56,231 nt of DNA from Prevotellaceae bacterium UBA2744 (GCA_002353575.1 DEJQ01000024.1:1-56231); one strand, 5' to 3'; numbered from the stretch's first letter, positions 16,501-24,971 are shown. The notes: generated from the sequence alone by a model not told the origin. Made by a program: numbers and translations.

Positions 16501-16910
16501 GCCGGGGTGCCCTCAGTCAGAAAATAATACAGATAGCGGGAATATGGGTTGTTCTGATGTGTGAACTTGGCACCTTCGCGTGTCCAGTTTACTGTACCGA
16601 ACGAATAGAAGAGCAGGGTGCCGTCGCTGCGACGGTATAGTGGAATCTCCTGCAGATCGTCATAGATCTCCTCTATATTCTTTTCCGGAAGTATCGGCAG
16701 GTTGTAGCCGTACAACCGTACAGATGCGGGATTGTTGAATCCCATACCCGAGAGGGCGGATGGAGACAGCTGATATACTCCTTCGTTTGCCACACGTATC
16801 TTAACCCACTTGCCGGAAGAGAGTACGGAGTGGGCTGCATAGTCTGTAGCATGACTGCTTGAAAAGACAAGCAGGAGCAGTGTCAGAAGAGTATATAAAA
16901 ATTTTGTCAT
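13536..16910 (-). CDS. porU: Type IX secretion system sortase PorU (peptidase family C25)
   Basis: 1124 residues. A signal peptide (MTKFLYTLLTLLLLVFSSSHA) is followed by a beta-rich N-terminal region and the C25 gingipain-type domain. The catalytic pair is visible in MNFTGHGSAVQ (His near residue 625) and FTAACDVTPYD (Cys near 659). After a beta-sandwich region come LNNMGTKTIHFKVVRGQKP and GIYVARVGLSTTNGEEDTISKKFLV at the C-terminus. PorU cleaves the C-terminal signal of type IX cargo and attaches it to lipopolysaccharide. It sits with porV, so the cell probably has a functional T9SS; other components are outside the window. Confidence 0.93.
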   Translation of the reverse strand: MTKFLYTLLTLLLLVFSSSHATDYAAHSVLSSGKWVKIRVANEGVYQLSPSALSGMGFNNPASVRLYGYNLPILPEKNIEEIYDDLQEIPLYRRSDGTLLFYSFGTVNWTREGAKFTHQNNPYSRYLYYFLTEGTPAEFRIESPATTPIHTTTTFPEHTVIDNDAYSIINSGRTMFDSYKYNYNGSKSYTVNTAGISDGDVQLDLQFAVTGAATLSVNANGNQVASRTFIAPSSYYNARVNTISANVANSYSGTTDITLSLNAPSSLTTGYLDYIQACYTRNLDMSGITYLPFRTHDNYNYRATISGADGGTRVWKVTSPAETCEQSGSLSGSDYVCDLTNNGNDEYVAVNINATFPTPEKVGEVTNQDLHSIQDIEFVIIVPENNRFTAQAQRLADAHKTKEGMKCVVVRADQIYNEFSSGTPDATAYRRFMKMLYDKAKNDTSLSAPRNLLLFGDCYWDNRLLTSALSGKSQADLLLTYESDNSWSMTDSYICEEYFGLLEDGSGSNHLKERAQIGIGRIPVTNQTTAADVVTKLISYINNEEQGAWKNTICFMGDDGDKNIHMEDARQVIKSLETKYPNFYYQKIFWDRYKLVQTATGNTYPEVINLINQTMQDGALIMNFTGHGSAVQLSHEALIKTENFQKWSSKRLPLWFTAACDVTPYDMNQVNQGTEALFNKKGAAMGFVGTARTVYSTQNRVINRYFMNYVLGKDDTGRRLTIGEALTLAKGDIATSKNPSTRDLLNKTHYVLIGDPAITLAAPTYTVKVDKINDEEVSSSNPPTISAGNKVTVSGHIEDIEGKTVNDYNGTISPVIFDNLEKVTCQNNSQADTAFVYMDRTRKLYNGSENVQNGQFSFTFPVPLDINYSNLNGLISLYATNGTNEAQGSNTDFLIGGTGTYTQDGEGPTITAWLNKESFQDGDEVNETPYLFFSLHDPDGINTTGNGLGHDICIIIDNNEQTTYNLNSYFKPAVGGYSDGTVEFSIPELQEGDHTMIIRAFDVLNNMGTKTIHFKVVRGQKPELANLHIFGPVYDTAKMHVYSNRRGSTINVNLWIYDVYGKLLYQQSQNGEENNGTYYEFVWNLTSTVGIIPPGIYVARVGLSTTNGEEDTISKKFLVVGNKK

Positions 16911-17564
16911 TTACTTTATACGCAGATGGAGCAGGTGATGATCTCCGATGTAGCCATCAAGGACGTCGCCTTCAGCAACCGGACCTACTCCGAGTGGAGT
17001 TCCTGTAAATATCAGGTCACCGGTTTTGAGCATGAAGAAACGGCTGACGTAGGATATTATCCTGTCGATGGTGAATATCATGTCGCGAGTGTTGCCGTGT
17101 TGCACTGTCGTTCCGTTTTTCTCCAGATGGAAGTCCAACTGCTGCACAGGCACGCCGAGGTCAGCTGTCTTGATGAATTTTCCGACTCCGGCACTGCCGT
17201 CAAATCCCTTGCATAGTTCCCAGGGGAGGCTGTCTTTCCGTAGCCGTTCTTGCAAATCGCGTGCCGTGAAGTCGATTCCTACGGTCAGTTCGTCGTAGTA
17301 GCGGTATGCGAAGCGTTCGCTGATGTCTTTGCCTGCCCGGTTGATGCGAACTACGATTTCTGTCTCGTAGTCAAACCGTTCAGCAAAGTCGGGCACGAAG
17401 AATGGCTTCCCTGGTTGTATGATGGCAGAGTCGGGTTTCGAGAAAATCACAGGCTCTATAGGTAATAACGATTTTTCTCCGTTATTATTGTCTGAATTGC
17501 CACACTGATTACTCAGTTCGTCGATGTGCTTGGCATAGTTCATGCCTACGGCAAGTATTTTCAT
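16911..17564 (-). CDS. Fumarylacetoacetate hydrolase-family protein (FAHD1/YcgM type)
   Basis: 217 residues of the FAH fold: the N-terminal MKILAVGMNYAKHI, the metal-binding acidic cluster in DYETEIVVRIN and the later GIDFTARDLQ, then DLIFTGTPLGVGPV near the C-terminus. Family members are metal-dependent hydrolases or oxaloacetate decarboxylases (FAHD1). Here the active-site pattern fits the small single-domain group, but substrate cannot be chosen. It follows rseP by 16 bases and its stop abuts the porU start (16910/16911), so it is part of the long minus-strand operon. No link to type IX secretion is implied. Confidence 0.88.
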   Translation of the reverse strand: MKILAVGMNYAKHIDELSNQCGNSDNNNGEKSLLPIEPVIFSKPDSAIIQPGKPFFVPDFAERFDYETEIVVRINRAGKDISERFAYRYYDELTVGIDFTARDLQERLRKDSLPWELCKGFDGSAGVGKFIKTADLGVPVQQLDFHLEKNGTTVQHGNTRDMIFTIDRIISYVSRFFMLKTGDLIFTGTPLGVGPVAEGDVLDGYIGDHHLLHLRIK

Positions 17565-17580
17565 AGCTCGTACGTATGTG

Positions 17581-19014
17581 TTAGAATCCTAATACCCTGA
17601 TTATGTCGTTTGCCTGAGCCAATATCATCAGTCCGATGAGCAGAATCATTCCTATGTACTGCACACGCTCCAGAAATTTCTCGCTGGGCTTTCTGCGGGT
17701 AATCATCTCGTAGATTGCGAATACGGCATGTCCGCCGTCGAGAGCCGGGATAGGCAGGAGGTTCATCACACCCAGTGCGATTGAAAGGAAAGCTGTGAGA
17801 AGCCAGAATCGTTGCCAGTCCCATATAGATGGGAATATGCTTCCGATACCGATGAATCCGCTTACATTGCGTGCGCCCTTGGCCGTGAAGAGATACTTCA
17901 GCTGGTCAACATAGTTCACCATTGTGTTGTAGCCCAGGACGATGCCTGCAGGGAAAGACTCAAGCAGTGAGTACTCTTTGGTAGTTATTTTATCCTGATA
18001 TGGAATTGCGTTTACGAATCCGATGGTGAACTCAGGCGTGAGCACAGCCTTTACCGTGTCTGCTGCGTTGATGACCAGAGTCACGGAACGCTGTTTCAGA
18101 CTGTCGGCAGCCGATGAATCTTCAGTAAGCACATCCTGCAGAATGGCAAGCTGCAGGAGCAGGTCGTTGAAGTCCTCTATCTTCTGTCCGTTCAGAGACG
18201 TGATTTTGTCACCTTTCTTCAGTCCTATCTTGTCGGCTGGAGAATTTGGCAACACGCTATCTACCTGCATTGGCATCAGCACGGACGCATATCGTGGTTC
18301 CTGCTGAATCATGTCTATCAGGTTCAGGTCGCCAGGCAGCTCCACTATATGTTCCTTACCTCCGCGGAGTACGGTTACCTGCGTCGCATTGGAGATTTCC
18401 TGCAAGTACCCCGGTTTCCATGTCTCCAGTTTGGTGTCGTCGATCTTTACTATGATATCGCCGTCGCGGAATCCGTCAGCCTTAGCTGCTTCGGAGAATT
18501 TCATTCCGTAGTTCATGTCCTCGCTCTTCACATAGGACTCGCCCCAGCAGAAGAGTACCATCGCATAGATGAAGAATGCAGTCAGGAAGTTCATGATGAT
18601 ACCTCCAAGCATGATGAGCAGGCGTTGCCATGCCGGCTTCGTGCGAAATTCCCAAGGCTTCGGAGGCAGAGCCATCTGTTCCTTGTCCATCGACTCGTCA
18701 ATCATACCGCTTATCTTCACGTATCCGCCCAGTGGAATCCATCCGATACCATACTCGGTACCGTGGTATTCATATTCCTCTGTGTCGTTTCCGTCCTTAT
18801 CCTTGCGGTGAGGCACAGGTTCTTTGCCCATCAGTCGGCGAAACCAGTTGGCATAGGTGCTGAAGAGCGAGAATTTATAGTCGAAGAAAAGGTAGAATTT
18901 CTCTACTCTGGTCTTGAAGAGTTTTGCGAAAAGGAAATGTCCGCCTTCGTGCAGGACGATAAGTAGCGAGAGTGCTACGATGAGTTGTAATGTCTTTATC
19001 AGAATTGATTCCAT
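17581..19014 (-). CDS. rseP: Site-2 intramembrane zinc metalloprotease RseP
   Basis: 477 residues. The N-terminal helix holds the zinc motif HEGGH (His22, Glu23, His26), and the second active-site element LLPIPALDGGH lies near the C-terminus. Between them are PDZ-like segments (around 200-300, SVLPNSPADKIGLKKGDKI). A long loop around residues 60-100 (GKEPVPHRKDKDGNDTEEYE) is typical of Bacteroidota RseP. It cleaves anti-sigma factors or signal peptides within the membrane; the substrate here is unknown. It lies 15 bases after dxr, an order shared with many bacteria (dxr then rseP), and begins the porU-porV end of the operon. Confidence 0.95.
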   Translation of the reverse strand: MESILIKTLQLIVALSLLIVLHEGGHFLFAKLFKTRVEKFYLFFDYKFSLFSTYANWFRRLMGKEPVPHRKDKDGNDTEEYEYHGTEYGIGWIPLGGYVKISGMIDESMDKEQMALPPKPWEFRTKPAWQRLLIMLGGIIMNFLTAFFIYAMVLFCWGESYVKSEDMNYGMKFSEAAKADGFRDGDIIVKIDDTKLETWKPGYLQEISNATQVTVLRGGKEHIVELPGDLNLIDMIQQEPRYASVLMPMQVDSVLPNSPADKIGLKKGDKITSLNGQKIEDFNDLLLQLAILQDVLTEDSSAADSLKQRSVTLVINAADTVKAVLTPEFTIGFVNAIPYQDKITTKEYSLLESFPAGIVLGYNTMVNYVDQLKYLFTAKGARNVSGFIGIGSIFPSIWDWQRFWLLTAFLSIALGVMNLLPIPALDGGHAVFAIYEMITRRKPSEKFLERVQYIGMILLIGLMILAQANDIIRVLGF

Positions 19015-19029
19015 GATGATGTGTTCTTG

Positions 19030-20175
19030 TTAAATAAGCGATGCGGCATATTCGCGAGCCACCTTATCAGTGTGCAGGTAGCATTCGAGCGATGAGTCGG
19101 TCGAGAACTCTACCTTTCCCATTGTCTGTTCGATAATCTGTGATATCTTGGGGTAGGCTATGCGGTCTTCGAGAAATGCACGGTTTACGACTTCGTTGGC
19201 TGCGTTAACTATACATGGCATATTGCCTCCCTGCCGCAGAGCATCGTACGCTAATTGCAGACAAGGGAAACGCTCAGTGTCGGGCTTTTCGAAAGTGAGG
19301 TCTTGCAAGGCAAAGAGATCCAGCCTGTCTCCGTTAAGCGGTAGCCTTCGAGGGTAAGAGAACGCATATTGAATGGGTAGTCGCATATCGGGTACTCCGA
19401 GTTGTGCCTTTACGGCTCCGTCTTCAAACTGCACTGCCGAGTGGATTACGCTTTGCGGATGTACGACAACCTGAATCTGTTCAGGACGAACTCCAAACAG
19501 CCATCGTGCTTCAATCACTTCGAATCCCTTGTTCATCAGCGTTGCGGAGTCGATGGTTATCTTTGCTCCCATGTGCCAAGTTGGGTGGGCGAGTGCGTCG
19601 TCTTTGGTTACATGCTTAATGTGTTCCCTCGAGAACTTACGGAATGGTCCTCCAGAGCAGGTGAGCAGAATCTTGTCGATTTTATTTCCCGGCTCCAGAC
19701 ACTGGAAGATAGCCGAGTGTTCTGAATCTACAGGCAGGATCGGTACCTGGTATTCATTTGCCAGACGTGTGATGAGGTCGCCGGCAACTACCAGGGTCTC
19801 TTTGTTTGCCAATGCAATCACCTTCTTGGCTTTGATTGCAGCGATGGTGGGTTCCAGACCTGCAAATCCGACCATGCTCGCCAATACGATATCTACGTTT
19901 TCGTCCTGAACGACTTCGCATAGTGCCTTCTCGCCTGTATATACCTTGATAGGCAGGTCGCTCAGAGCTTCTTTTACAGTGTCGTATTTGGCTTCGTTGG
20001 CTATAACTACCACTTCTGGACTGAACTTCCTAGCCTGTTCGATGACCAAGTCGGCATTGTTGTAGGCTGTAAGCACATAAGCCTCGTACAGGTCGCTATG
20101 CTGACTGATGACATCGAGTGCCTGAGTGCCTATCGACCCTGTAGAACCAAGTATGCAAATTTTCTTTGTCTTCAT
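19030..20175 (-). CDS. dxr: 1-deoxy-D-xylulose 5-phosphate reductoisomerase
   Basis: 381 residues, the family length. The NADPH-binding start KICILGSTGSIGTQALDVI, the later ALANKETLVVAGD, LPVDSEHSAIFQC with metal-binding residues, and TIDSATLMNKGFEVIEA are all diagnostic. It converts DXP to MEP, the committed step of the non-mevalonate isoprenoid route, and is the target of fosmidomycin. It sits between rimM and rseP in the long minus-strand operon, 4 bases beyond the rimM stop. Confidence 0.97.
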   Translation of the reverse strand: MKTKKICILGSTGSIGTQALDVISQHSDLYEAYVLTAYNNADLVIEQARKFSPEVVVIANEAKYDTVKEALSDLPIKVYTGEKALCEVVQDENVDIVLASMVGFAGLEPTIAAIKAKKVIALANKETLVVAGDLITRLANEYQVPILPVDSEHSAIFQCLEPGNKIDKILLTCSGGPFRKFSREHIKHVTKDDALAHPTWHMGAKITIDSATLMNKGFEVIEARWLFGVRPEQIQVVVHPQSVIHSAVQFEDGAVKAQLGVPDMRLPIQYAFSYPRRLPLNGDRLDLFALQDLTFEKPDTERFPCLQLAYDALRQGGNMPCIVNAANEVVNRAFLEDRIAYPKISQIIEQTMGKVEFSTDSSLECYLHTDKVAREYAASLI

Positions 20176-20179
20176 ATCC

Positions 20180-20692
20180 TTATATTAAACCAATCGGCAG
20201 GTCAACCGTCATTACTTTCTTCTCCTTGTCCAGACCAGCTATGAAATCTTCGTGGGCAGGAATTATGGCTTCGCTGCCGTCTTCTTTTTCTATGATAAAC
20301 AGCCAGTTTTCTGTGCTGTCGTCAATATCCGTTATTGTACCGATGAACTTTCCGTCTTCCTCTACCCTGAAACCGATGAAGTAGTTTAGTGGCATCTCAT
20401 CTTCGTCTTGTTCCTCAGCGTATTTCTTTTCCAGATATACATCGCAACCCAAAAGGAATTCAACCGTCTCGACTGAGTCGAGATCTTCAAATTTCACCAA
20501 GGCTGCTGAGTCATTCTTAAACCTGTATTCTTCGATGTAGAAAGGTACCAGAATGCCGTCTATGTCACAAATCAGGTAGTCGCAGTCGGCTCTGTCCCAT
20601 ATATCGTTGGTGAACATGAAGTTCACCTCGCCCCTCAATCCGTGAGCCTTGGTAATCTTCCCTATCGGGAATACGTCTTCGTGTCGTATCAT
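20180..20692 (-). CDS. rimM: 16S rRNA processing protein RimM
   Basis: 170 residues. The N-terminal beta-barrel begins VFPIGKITKAHGLRGEVNFMF, the RimM signature GxIxxxHGLxGE, followed by a PRC-barrel C-terminal domain (YFIGFRVEEDGKFIGTITDI, then IIPAHEDFIAGLD). RimM helps 30S subunit maturation near S19. The ATG (20690-20692) overlaps the murA stop by 4 bases (20689-20692), indicating coupled translation after murA. Confidence 0.95.
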   Translation of the reverse strand: MIRHEDVFPIGKITKAHGLRGEVNFMFTNDIWDRADCDYLICDIDGILVPFYIEEYRFKNDSAALVKFEDLDSVETVEFLLGCDVYLEKKYAEEQDEDEMPLNYFIGFRVEEDGKFIGTITDIDDSTENWLFIIEKEDGSEAIIPAHEDFIAGLDKEKKVMTVDLPIGLI

Positions 20693-21996
20693 TCTACTCT
20701 CCTTATCATTGCACCGAGTGCGGCAAGACGTCCTTCGATGTCCTCATATCCGCGATCTATCTGTTCTATGTTGCTTATCTCGCTGATGCCTTTGGCACTC
20801 ATGGCTGCTATGAGCAGGGCTATTCCCGCACGTATGTCTGGGCTCGACAGTTTCATGCCTTTCAGCTGCTTGTTGCGGTCGTGACCTACTACTACGGCAC
20901 GATGCGGATCGCAGAGTATGATTTGTGCTCCCATGTCGATGAGCTTATCAACAAAGAACAAGCGGCTCTCAAACATCTTCTGGTGTATCAGCACACTTCC
21001 CTTTGCCTGTGTGGCTACGACGAGCATCACACTAAGCAGGTCAGGGGTAAGTCCCGGCCAGGGGGCATCGGCTATGTTCAGTATGCTGCCGTCCATGTAC
21101 GACTGCACTTCGTAGTGCTCGTGCTCCGGAATGTGTATGTCGTCGCCGATCAGTTCCAGAATTATTCCAAGCTTCTGGAACATATTAGGTATGATTCCTA
21201 AATTCTCGTACGAGACATTCTTGATTGTCAGTTCGCTGCCAGTCATCGCAGCCATGCCGATAAACGAACCGACCTCAATCATATCTGGCAGTACTGTGTG
21301 CTCTGTGCCGTGAAGGCTATCGACACCCTCGATGGTCAGCAGGTTGGAACCGATTCCTTCAATCCTTGCTCCCATCCGTATGAGCATCCTGCACAGCTGC
21401 TGCACGTATGGTTCGCAGGCGGCGTTATAGATGGTTGTAGTTCCTTTAGCCAGTACGGCTGCCATGATGATGTTGGCAGTACCAGTCACACTGGCTTCTT
21501 CCAGCAGCATATATTTTCCCTTCAGGTTGCTTCCGTCGATGTCATATACCTGCCGGTCTGAGTCATATTCGAATTGAGCTCCCAATTCCTTTACACCGAT
21601 GAAGTGGGTGTCGAGTCGGCGGCGACCGATGTTGTCGCCTCCGGGCTTTGCTACACAGGTGGTGTGCAGGCGTCCCAGCAGCGGCCCCATAGTTAGGATG
21701 GAACCTCTCAGTTTCTCGCATCGCTGCACGAAATCCTTGCTTTTCAGGTAGTCTTTGTTTACGTCGGCAGCACAGAATGTCCATTCGTGATTCCCGGTGC
21801 ACCGAGCATCTACTCCCATCTTCTTGAGCAGTCCTATCAGATTGTTGATGTCAAGAATGTTTGGTATGTTCTTTATGACTACAGGTTCCGTCGTAAGCAG
21901 TGTGGCGCAAATCACCTGCAGGGCTTCGTTCTTCGCTCCCTGCGGTTGTATTTCACCTTTCAGCTTATATCCTCCTTCTATGATAAATCTTCCCAT
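20689..21996 (-). CDS. murA: UDP-N-acetylglucosamine 1-carboxyvinyltransferase (Asp-type, predicted fosfomycin-insensitive)
   Basis: 435 residues of the EPSP-synthase fold. The catalytic lysine is in GAKNEALQ (Lys22), and PGGDNIGRRRLDTHFIG covers the active-site loop. In most MurA enzymes this loop holds the catalytic Cys115 (E. coli), the residue alkylated by fosfomycin; here the equivalent is Asp121. Cys-to-Asp MurA in mycobacteria and Chlamydia is active but resistant to fosfomycin. MurA begins peptidoglycan precursor synthesis. It overlaps rimM by 4 bases and follows the DUF4290 gene by 20 bases. Confidence 0.96.
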   Translation of the reverse strand: MGRFIIEGGYKLKGEIQPQGAKNEALQVICATLLTTEPVVIKNIPNILDINNLIGLLKKMGVDARCTGNHEWTFCAADVNKDYLKSKDFVQRCEKLRGSILTMGPLLGRLHTTCVAKPGGDNIGRRRLDTHFIGVKELGAQFEYDSDRQVYDIDGSNLKGKYMLLEEASVTGTANIIMAAVLAKGTTTIYNAACEPYVQQLCRMLIRMGARIEGIGSNLLTIEGVDSLHGTEHTVLPDMIEVGSFIGMAAMTGSELTIKNVSYENLGIIPNMFQKLGIILELIGDDIHIPEHEHYEVQSYMDGSILNIADAPWPGLTPDLLSVMLVVATQAKGSVLIHQKMFESRLFFVDKLIDMGAQIILCDPHRAVVVGHDRNKQLKGMKLSSPDIRAGIALLIAAMSAKGISEISNIEQIDRGYEDIEGRLAALGAMIRRVE

Positions 21997-22016
21997 GTGG
22001 ATGTTGGGTTGTAGTG

Positions 22017-22613
22017 TTATCTTTTCCTTTTCTTCTTTACGGTGGTCGGGTTGCGGCTGCTCAGCAGGTCGCCGTCGCTTACCAGTGGGGTGAGCTTCGT
22101 GTCTATGTGTCCCTTCCCGTGTGTGTATTCGTCAAGGTCGTCCACGACCTTTTCGTCACTCATGGCATCCAGATTCCAGTTCGACAGGTCGCGCTTCATC
22201 TGGTTGCCCACCATCAGAGCCAGTTGTTCTCTCTTCTTCTCGTCATCTTCGTCTTCGATGGCGTGGGTGAATGCCTCGACGATAGCTCCGTAGTGGCGGC
22301 GTTTGATATTCTTCTGCGGGTAGGGAACTCTCTCGCGTTTCATACCCATCGATTCTTCCTTTTCGATTTCTACGGGATATCGGATGTCCAGTTCGTAGTT
22401 GGCGATGGCAGCCAGGTGGTTCCAAAGTTTCGACATGAACTCTTCAGCATTGCCAGTGCGTTCAGCCTTCCCTGCCATGATGCCGATGATGCTCTCAGCA
22501 CATTGCTGACGTTCGTCATCGTCTTCTATCTGTTTGCAGTATTCCACCATGTCCTGTACGTAGCGTCCGTACTCGCCCATGATCAGTTTTGGTCTTTGTG
22601 TGTTGTAGTCCAT
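22017..22613 (-). CDS. DUF4290 family protein, function unknown
   Basis: 198 residues starting MDYNTQRPKLIMGEYGRYVQ, which matches the conserved start of DUF4290, a protein family confined to Bacteroidota. The body is helical and charged (EYCKQIEDDDERQQCAESI; LWNHLAAIANYELDIRYPVEI) and the end is very basic (TVKKKRKR). There are no membrane segments and no recognisable catalytic motif. The gene overlaps the tsaB 3' end by 31 bases and precedes murA by 20, so it is embedded in the envelope and translation operon. The conserved position suggests a housekeeping role; I cannot say which. Confidence 0.85.
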   Translation of the reverse strand: MDYNTQRPKLIMGEYGRYVQDMVEYCKQIEDDDERQQCAESIIGIMAGKAERTGNAEEFMSKLWNHLAAIANYELDIRYPVEIEKEESMGMKRERVPYPQKNIKRRHYGAIVEAFTHAIEDEDDEKKREQLALMVGNQMKRDLSNWNLDAMSDEKVVDDLDEYTHGKGHIDTKLTPLVSDGDLLSSRNPTTVKKKRKR

Positions 22614-23302
22614 TCCTTTAGGTAATTTGGTTCAAAATAAGCAACATCCTCAGTCTCATCCCTCAGCAGAGCCTGTTCTGCCAACGGAGCCATGTATTTG
22701 GCGTTAAGTTCTATGTTGTCTATAAAATGTGCATTCTTGTGCTTGATGACAGCCTTGCATTTCTCTGCACCGTTTCCCATGAAGTAGATAGGATGCTTGT
22801 CCAACTCTTCCCTGAACGAGTTTTCGTCTATCACCTTGGCGCATACATCCACGACAGGCTTCAGTGCTCGGGTGTAGAGTGCAGTATATACCTCCATTCG
22901 TCTGGCGTCGAGCATGGGGCATACCAGCGCATCTTCTTCTATGTCATCATGTCTCAGCAGGAAGGGAACACACAGCACCTTCAGTGTCGGCACGGATACC
23001 AGTTTCAGGTCTCTGCCATAGCACACACCCTTTGCCATGCTGGTTCCTATTCTCAGTCCTGTATAGCTGCCAGGACCGCTGCTTACGGCTACTGCATCGA
23101 ACGGTATAGCATGATTGTCGGTGAACGACAAGGCTCCATCGACCAGACTGCCCAGTACACCCGTATTCCCGCTTACCGATTTCTTTCCTCTCGCCGTCTC
23201 CTGCGGTGCCTCCTGTTTCTCGTCGTAGATGACAGCACCATCCTGACTTACAGCTACACTACACAGCTCACCTGCTGTCTCGATATGTAAAATACACGCC
23301 AT
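22583..23302 (-). CDS. tsaB: tRNA N6-threonylcarbamoyladenosine biosynthesis protein TsaB
   Basis: 239 residues with the ASKHA-like TsaB fold: ILHIETAGELCSVAVSQDG at the start and VAVSSGPGSYTGLRIGTSMAKGVCY, where SSGPGSYTGLRIG is the family signature. TsaB scaffolds TsaD and TsaE in making t6A37 on ANN-decoding tRNAs. It is the first gene of the minus-strand run ending at ispF, and its last 31 bases overlap the DUF4290 start. The C-terminus (YFEPNYLKEW) is complete. A -7 box (23355-23362) lies 53 bases upstream. Confidence 0.94.
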   Translation of the reverse strand: MACILHIETAGELCSVAVSQDGAVIYDEKQEAPQETARGKKSVSGNTGVLGSLVDGALSFTDNHAIPFDAVAVSSGPGSYTGLRIGTSMAKGVCYGRDLKLVSVPTLKVLCVPFLLRHDDIEEDALVCPMLDARRMEVYTALYTRALKPVVDVCAKVIDENSFREELDKHPIYFMGNGAEKCKAVIKHKNAHFIDNIELNAKYMAPLAEQALLRDETEDVAYFEPNYLKEWTTTHKDQN

Positions 23303-23354
23303 TTTTGACTTACTATTTGACTATTGACGATTTGCTATTTGTGAAATTCGGGGA

Positions 23355-23362
23355 CAAAGGTA
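23355..23362 (-). promoter_or_regulatory. Candidate -7 promoter box for tsaB operon
   Basis: On the minus strand this reads TACCTTTG, matching TAnnTTTG. The -33 TTTG is not clear because the upstream DNA is the GTGAAAA repeat. It would drive the long tsaB to ispF operon. Confidence 0.45.
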
Positions 23363-23372
23363 CATATTTTAT

Positions 23373-23407
23373 GTGAAAAGTGAAAAGTGAAAAGTGAAAA
23401 GTGAATA
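23373..23407. repeat. 7-bp tandem repeat GTGAAAA
   Basis: Four exact GTGAAAA units at 23373-23400 and a fifth, GTGAATA, to 23407, between the divergent tsaB and yicC genes; another partial run follows at about 23415. Related GTTAAAAGTGA runs occur at about 39083-39105. Slippage here could change promoter spacing. Confidence 0.8.
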
Positions 23408-23437
23408 CATAAAGTGAAAAGTGACAAATTAAATGCG

Positions 23438-23445
23438 TAACTTTG
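23438..23445 (+). promoter_or_regulatory. Candidate -7 promoter box for yicC-gmk
   Basis: TAACTTTG matches TAnnTTTG and lies 28 bases before the yicC ATG. No clear -33 TTTG is present, since the upstream bases are GTGAAAA repeats. Confidence 0.45.
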
Positions 23446-23473
23446 CAGCCGAAAAAATAATAAAGGCAATTCT

Positions 23474-24355
23474 ATGATACAGTCAATGACTGGCTATGGC
23501 AATGCCGTAGCCGAATTTGGTGGAAAGAAAATCCATGTGGAGATCAAGTCGCTCAATTCCAAGGCTCTTGACCTCTCTACTCGTGTTGCACCGCTTTATC
23601 GTGAGAAAGAAATGGAGATTCGCAGTTTCATTCAGACTCATCTCGAACGCGGAAAAGTCGATCTCGTAATATGGGTGGAGAAGGATGCCGCCCTCACTGC
23701 CGACCCGATCAATGTGGCTTTGGCTACGCAGTACTACAACGAACTGAACGCTATGGCTTCAGCTCTGAATATCGATACAAAGAATGCTGACTGGATGTCG
23801 CTTATAATGCGTATGCCCGACATCATGTCTCGCACCGATGTAGAGGTCCTCACAGACGAAGAATGGCAGGTTGTCAACAAGACCCTCTGCGATGCCGTCA
23901 GTGCCCTCATCGATTTCCGCAAGCAGGAAGGTCAGGCTCTTGAGCGTAAGTTCACGGAGAAGATTGAGAATATCCGCAGCCTGCTCCTCTCCATCGCTCC
24001 TTACGAGCAGGGCAGGGTAGAGAAGATCCGTCAGCGTATCATCGACGGACTCAGCCAGATTTCAGGAGTCGAGTACGATTCCAACCGACTCGAACAGGAG
24101 ATGATTTACTACATCGAAAAACTCGACATCTCTGAGGAAAAGCAACGCCTCACCAACCACCTCGACTACTTCCTGCAGACCATGCACGAAGGTATCGGAG
24201 GCCAGGGCAAGAAACTCGGTTTCATCGCACAGGAGATGGGTCGTGAAATCAACACTACAGGCAGTAAGTCTAACCAGGCAGAAATGCAGAATATCGTAGT
24301 ACGGATGAAGGACGAACTCGAACAAATCAAAGAACAGGTTCTCAACGTCATGTAA
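23474..24355 (+). CDS. yicC: YicC/YloC-family endoribonuclease
   Basis: 293 residues, the family length. It opens MIQSMTGYGNAV, the near-invariant YicC start, followed by VEIKSLNSKALDLSTR (YicC N-terminal domain) and ends in the DUF1732 domain with GKKLGFIAQEMGREINTTGSK. E. coli YicC is an RNase acting on small RNAs such as RyhB. It is 49 bases upstream of gmk on the same strand; yicC followed by gmk is a common pairing in many bacteria, including this phylum. Confidence 0.93.
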   Translation: MIQSMTGYGNAVAEFGGKKIHVEIKSLNSKALDLSTRVAPLYREKEMEIRSFIQTHLERGKVDLVIWVEKDAALTADPINVALATQYYNELNAMASALNIDTKNADWMSLIMRMPDIMSRTDVEVLTDEEWQVVNKTLCDAVSALIDFRKQEGQALERKFTEKIENIRSLLLSIAPYEQGRVEKIRQRIIDGLSQISGVEYDSNRLEQEMIYYIEKLDISEEKQRLTNHLDYFLQTMHEGIGGQGKKLGFIAQEMGREINTTGSKSNQAEMQNIVVRMKDELEQIKEQVLNVM

Positions 24356-24404
24356 TAATATCTCCAACTCAGTATCGTCTTAACCTCTCACCTCTAATAG
24401 TACA

Positions 24405-24971
24405 ATGTCAAAACTAATCATCCTCGCAGCCCCATCCGGATCGGGCAAATCGACTATAGTAAACTACCTGATGCAGAACGAAAACCTCAACCTGCATTTC
24501 TCTATATCATGCACTACCCGTCAGCCTCGTGGCACAGAACAAGACGGAGTGGAGTATAATTTCATCACGCCCGACGCCTTCCGCCAGCATATCGCCGATG
24601 GTGATTTCATCGAATATGAAGAGGTCTATGCCGATAAGTTCTACGGCACCCTGCGCTCTCAGGTCGATAGCCAGCTCGATGCCGGTCAGAACGTCATCTT
24701 CGACGTAGATGTGAAGGGCGCACTAAACATAAAGAAGGCATACGGCTCTCGTGCCCTTGCCGTCTTCATCCAGCCGCCAAGCATCGACGAACTCCGCCGC
24801 CGTCTCGAATCGCGCGGCACCGACTCTGCCTCCGACATCGAACTCCGACTCTCCAAGGCGGAATATGAACTGTCCTTCGCCCCTCAGTTCGACGAAGTAG
24901 TAATCAACGACAACCTGCAAGTAGCACAGATAGAAACCGAAACTCTCATCGAAGATTTTCTCGACGAATGA
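24405..24971 (+). CDS. gmk: Guanylate kinase
   Basis: 188 residues. Begins LIILAAPSGSGKSTIV with P-loop SGSGKS, then SCTTRQPRGTEQDGVEYNF (GMP-binding SxTTRxPRxxExxGxxYxF) and VIFDVDVKGALNIK (the family motif DxDxxGA). It phosphorylates GMP and dGMP. The stop overlaps the start of the HAD hydrolase gene by 4 bases (24968-24971, ATGA), implying coupled translation. Confidence 0.97.
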   Translation: MSKLIILAAPSGSGKSTIVNYLMQNENLNLHFSISCTTRQPRGTEQDGVEYNFITPDAFRQHIADGDFIEYEEVYADKFYGTLRSQVDSQLDAGQNVIFDVDVKGALNIKKAYGSRALAVFIQPPSIDELRRRLESRGTDSASDIELRLSKAEYELSFAPQFDEVVINDNLQVAQIETETLIEDFLDE

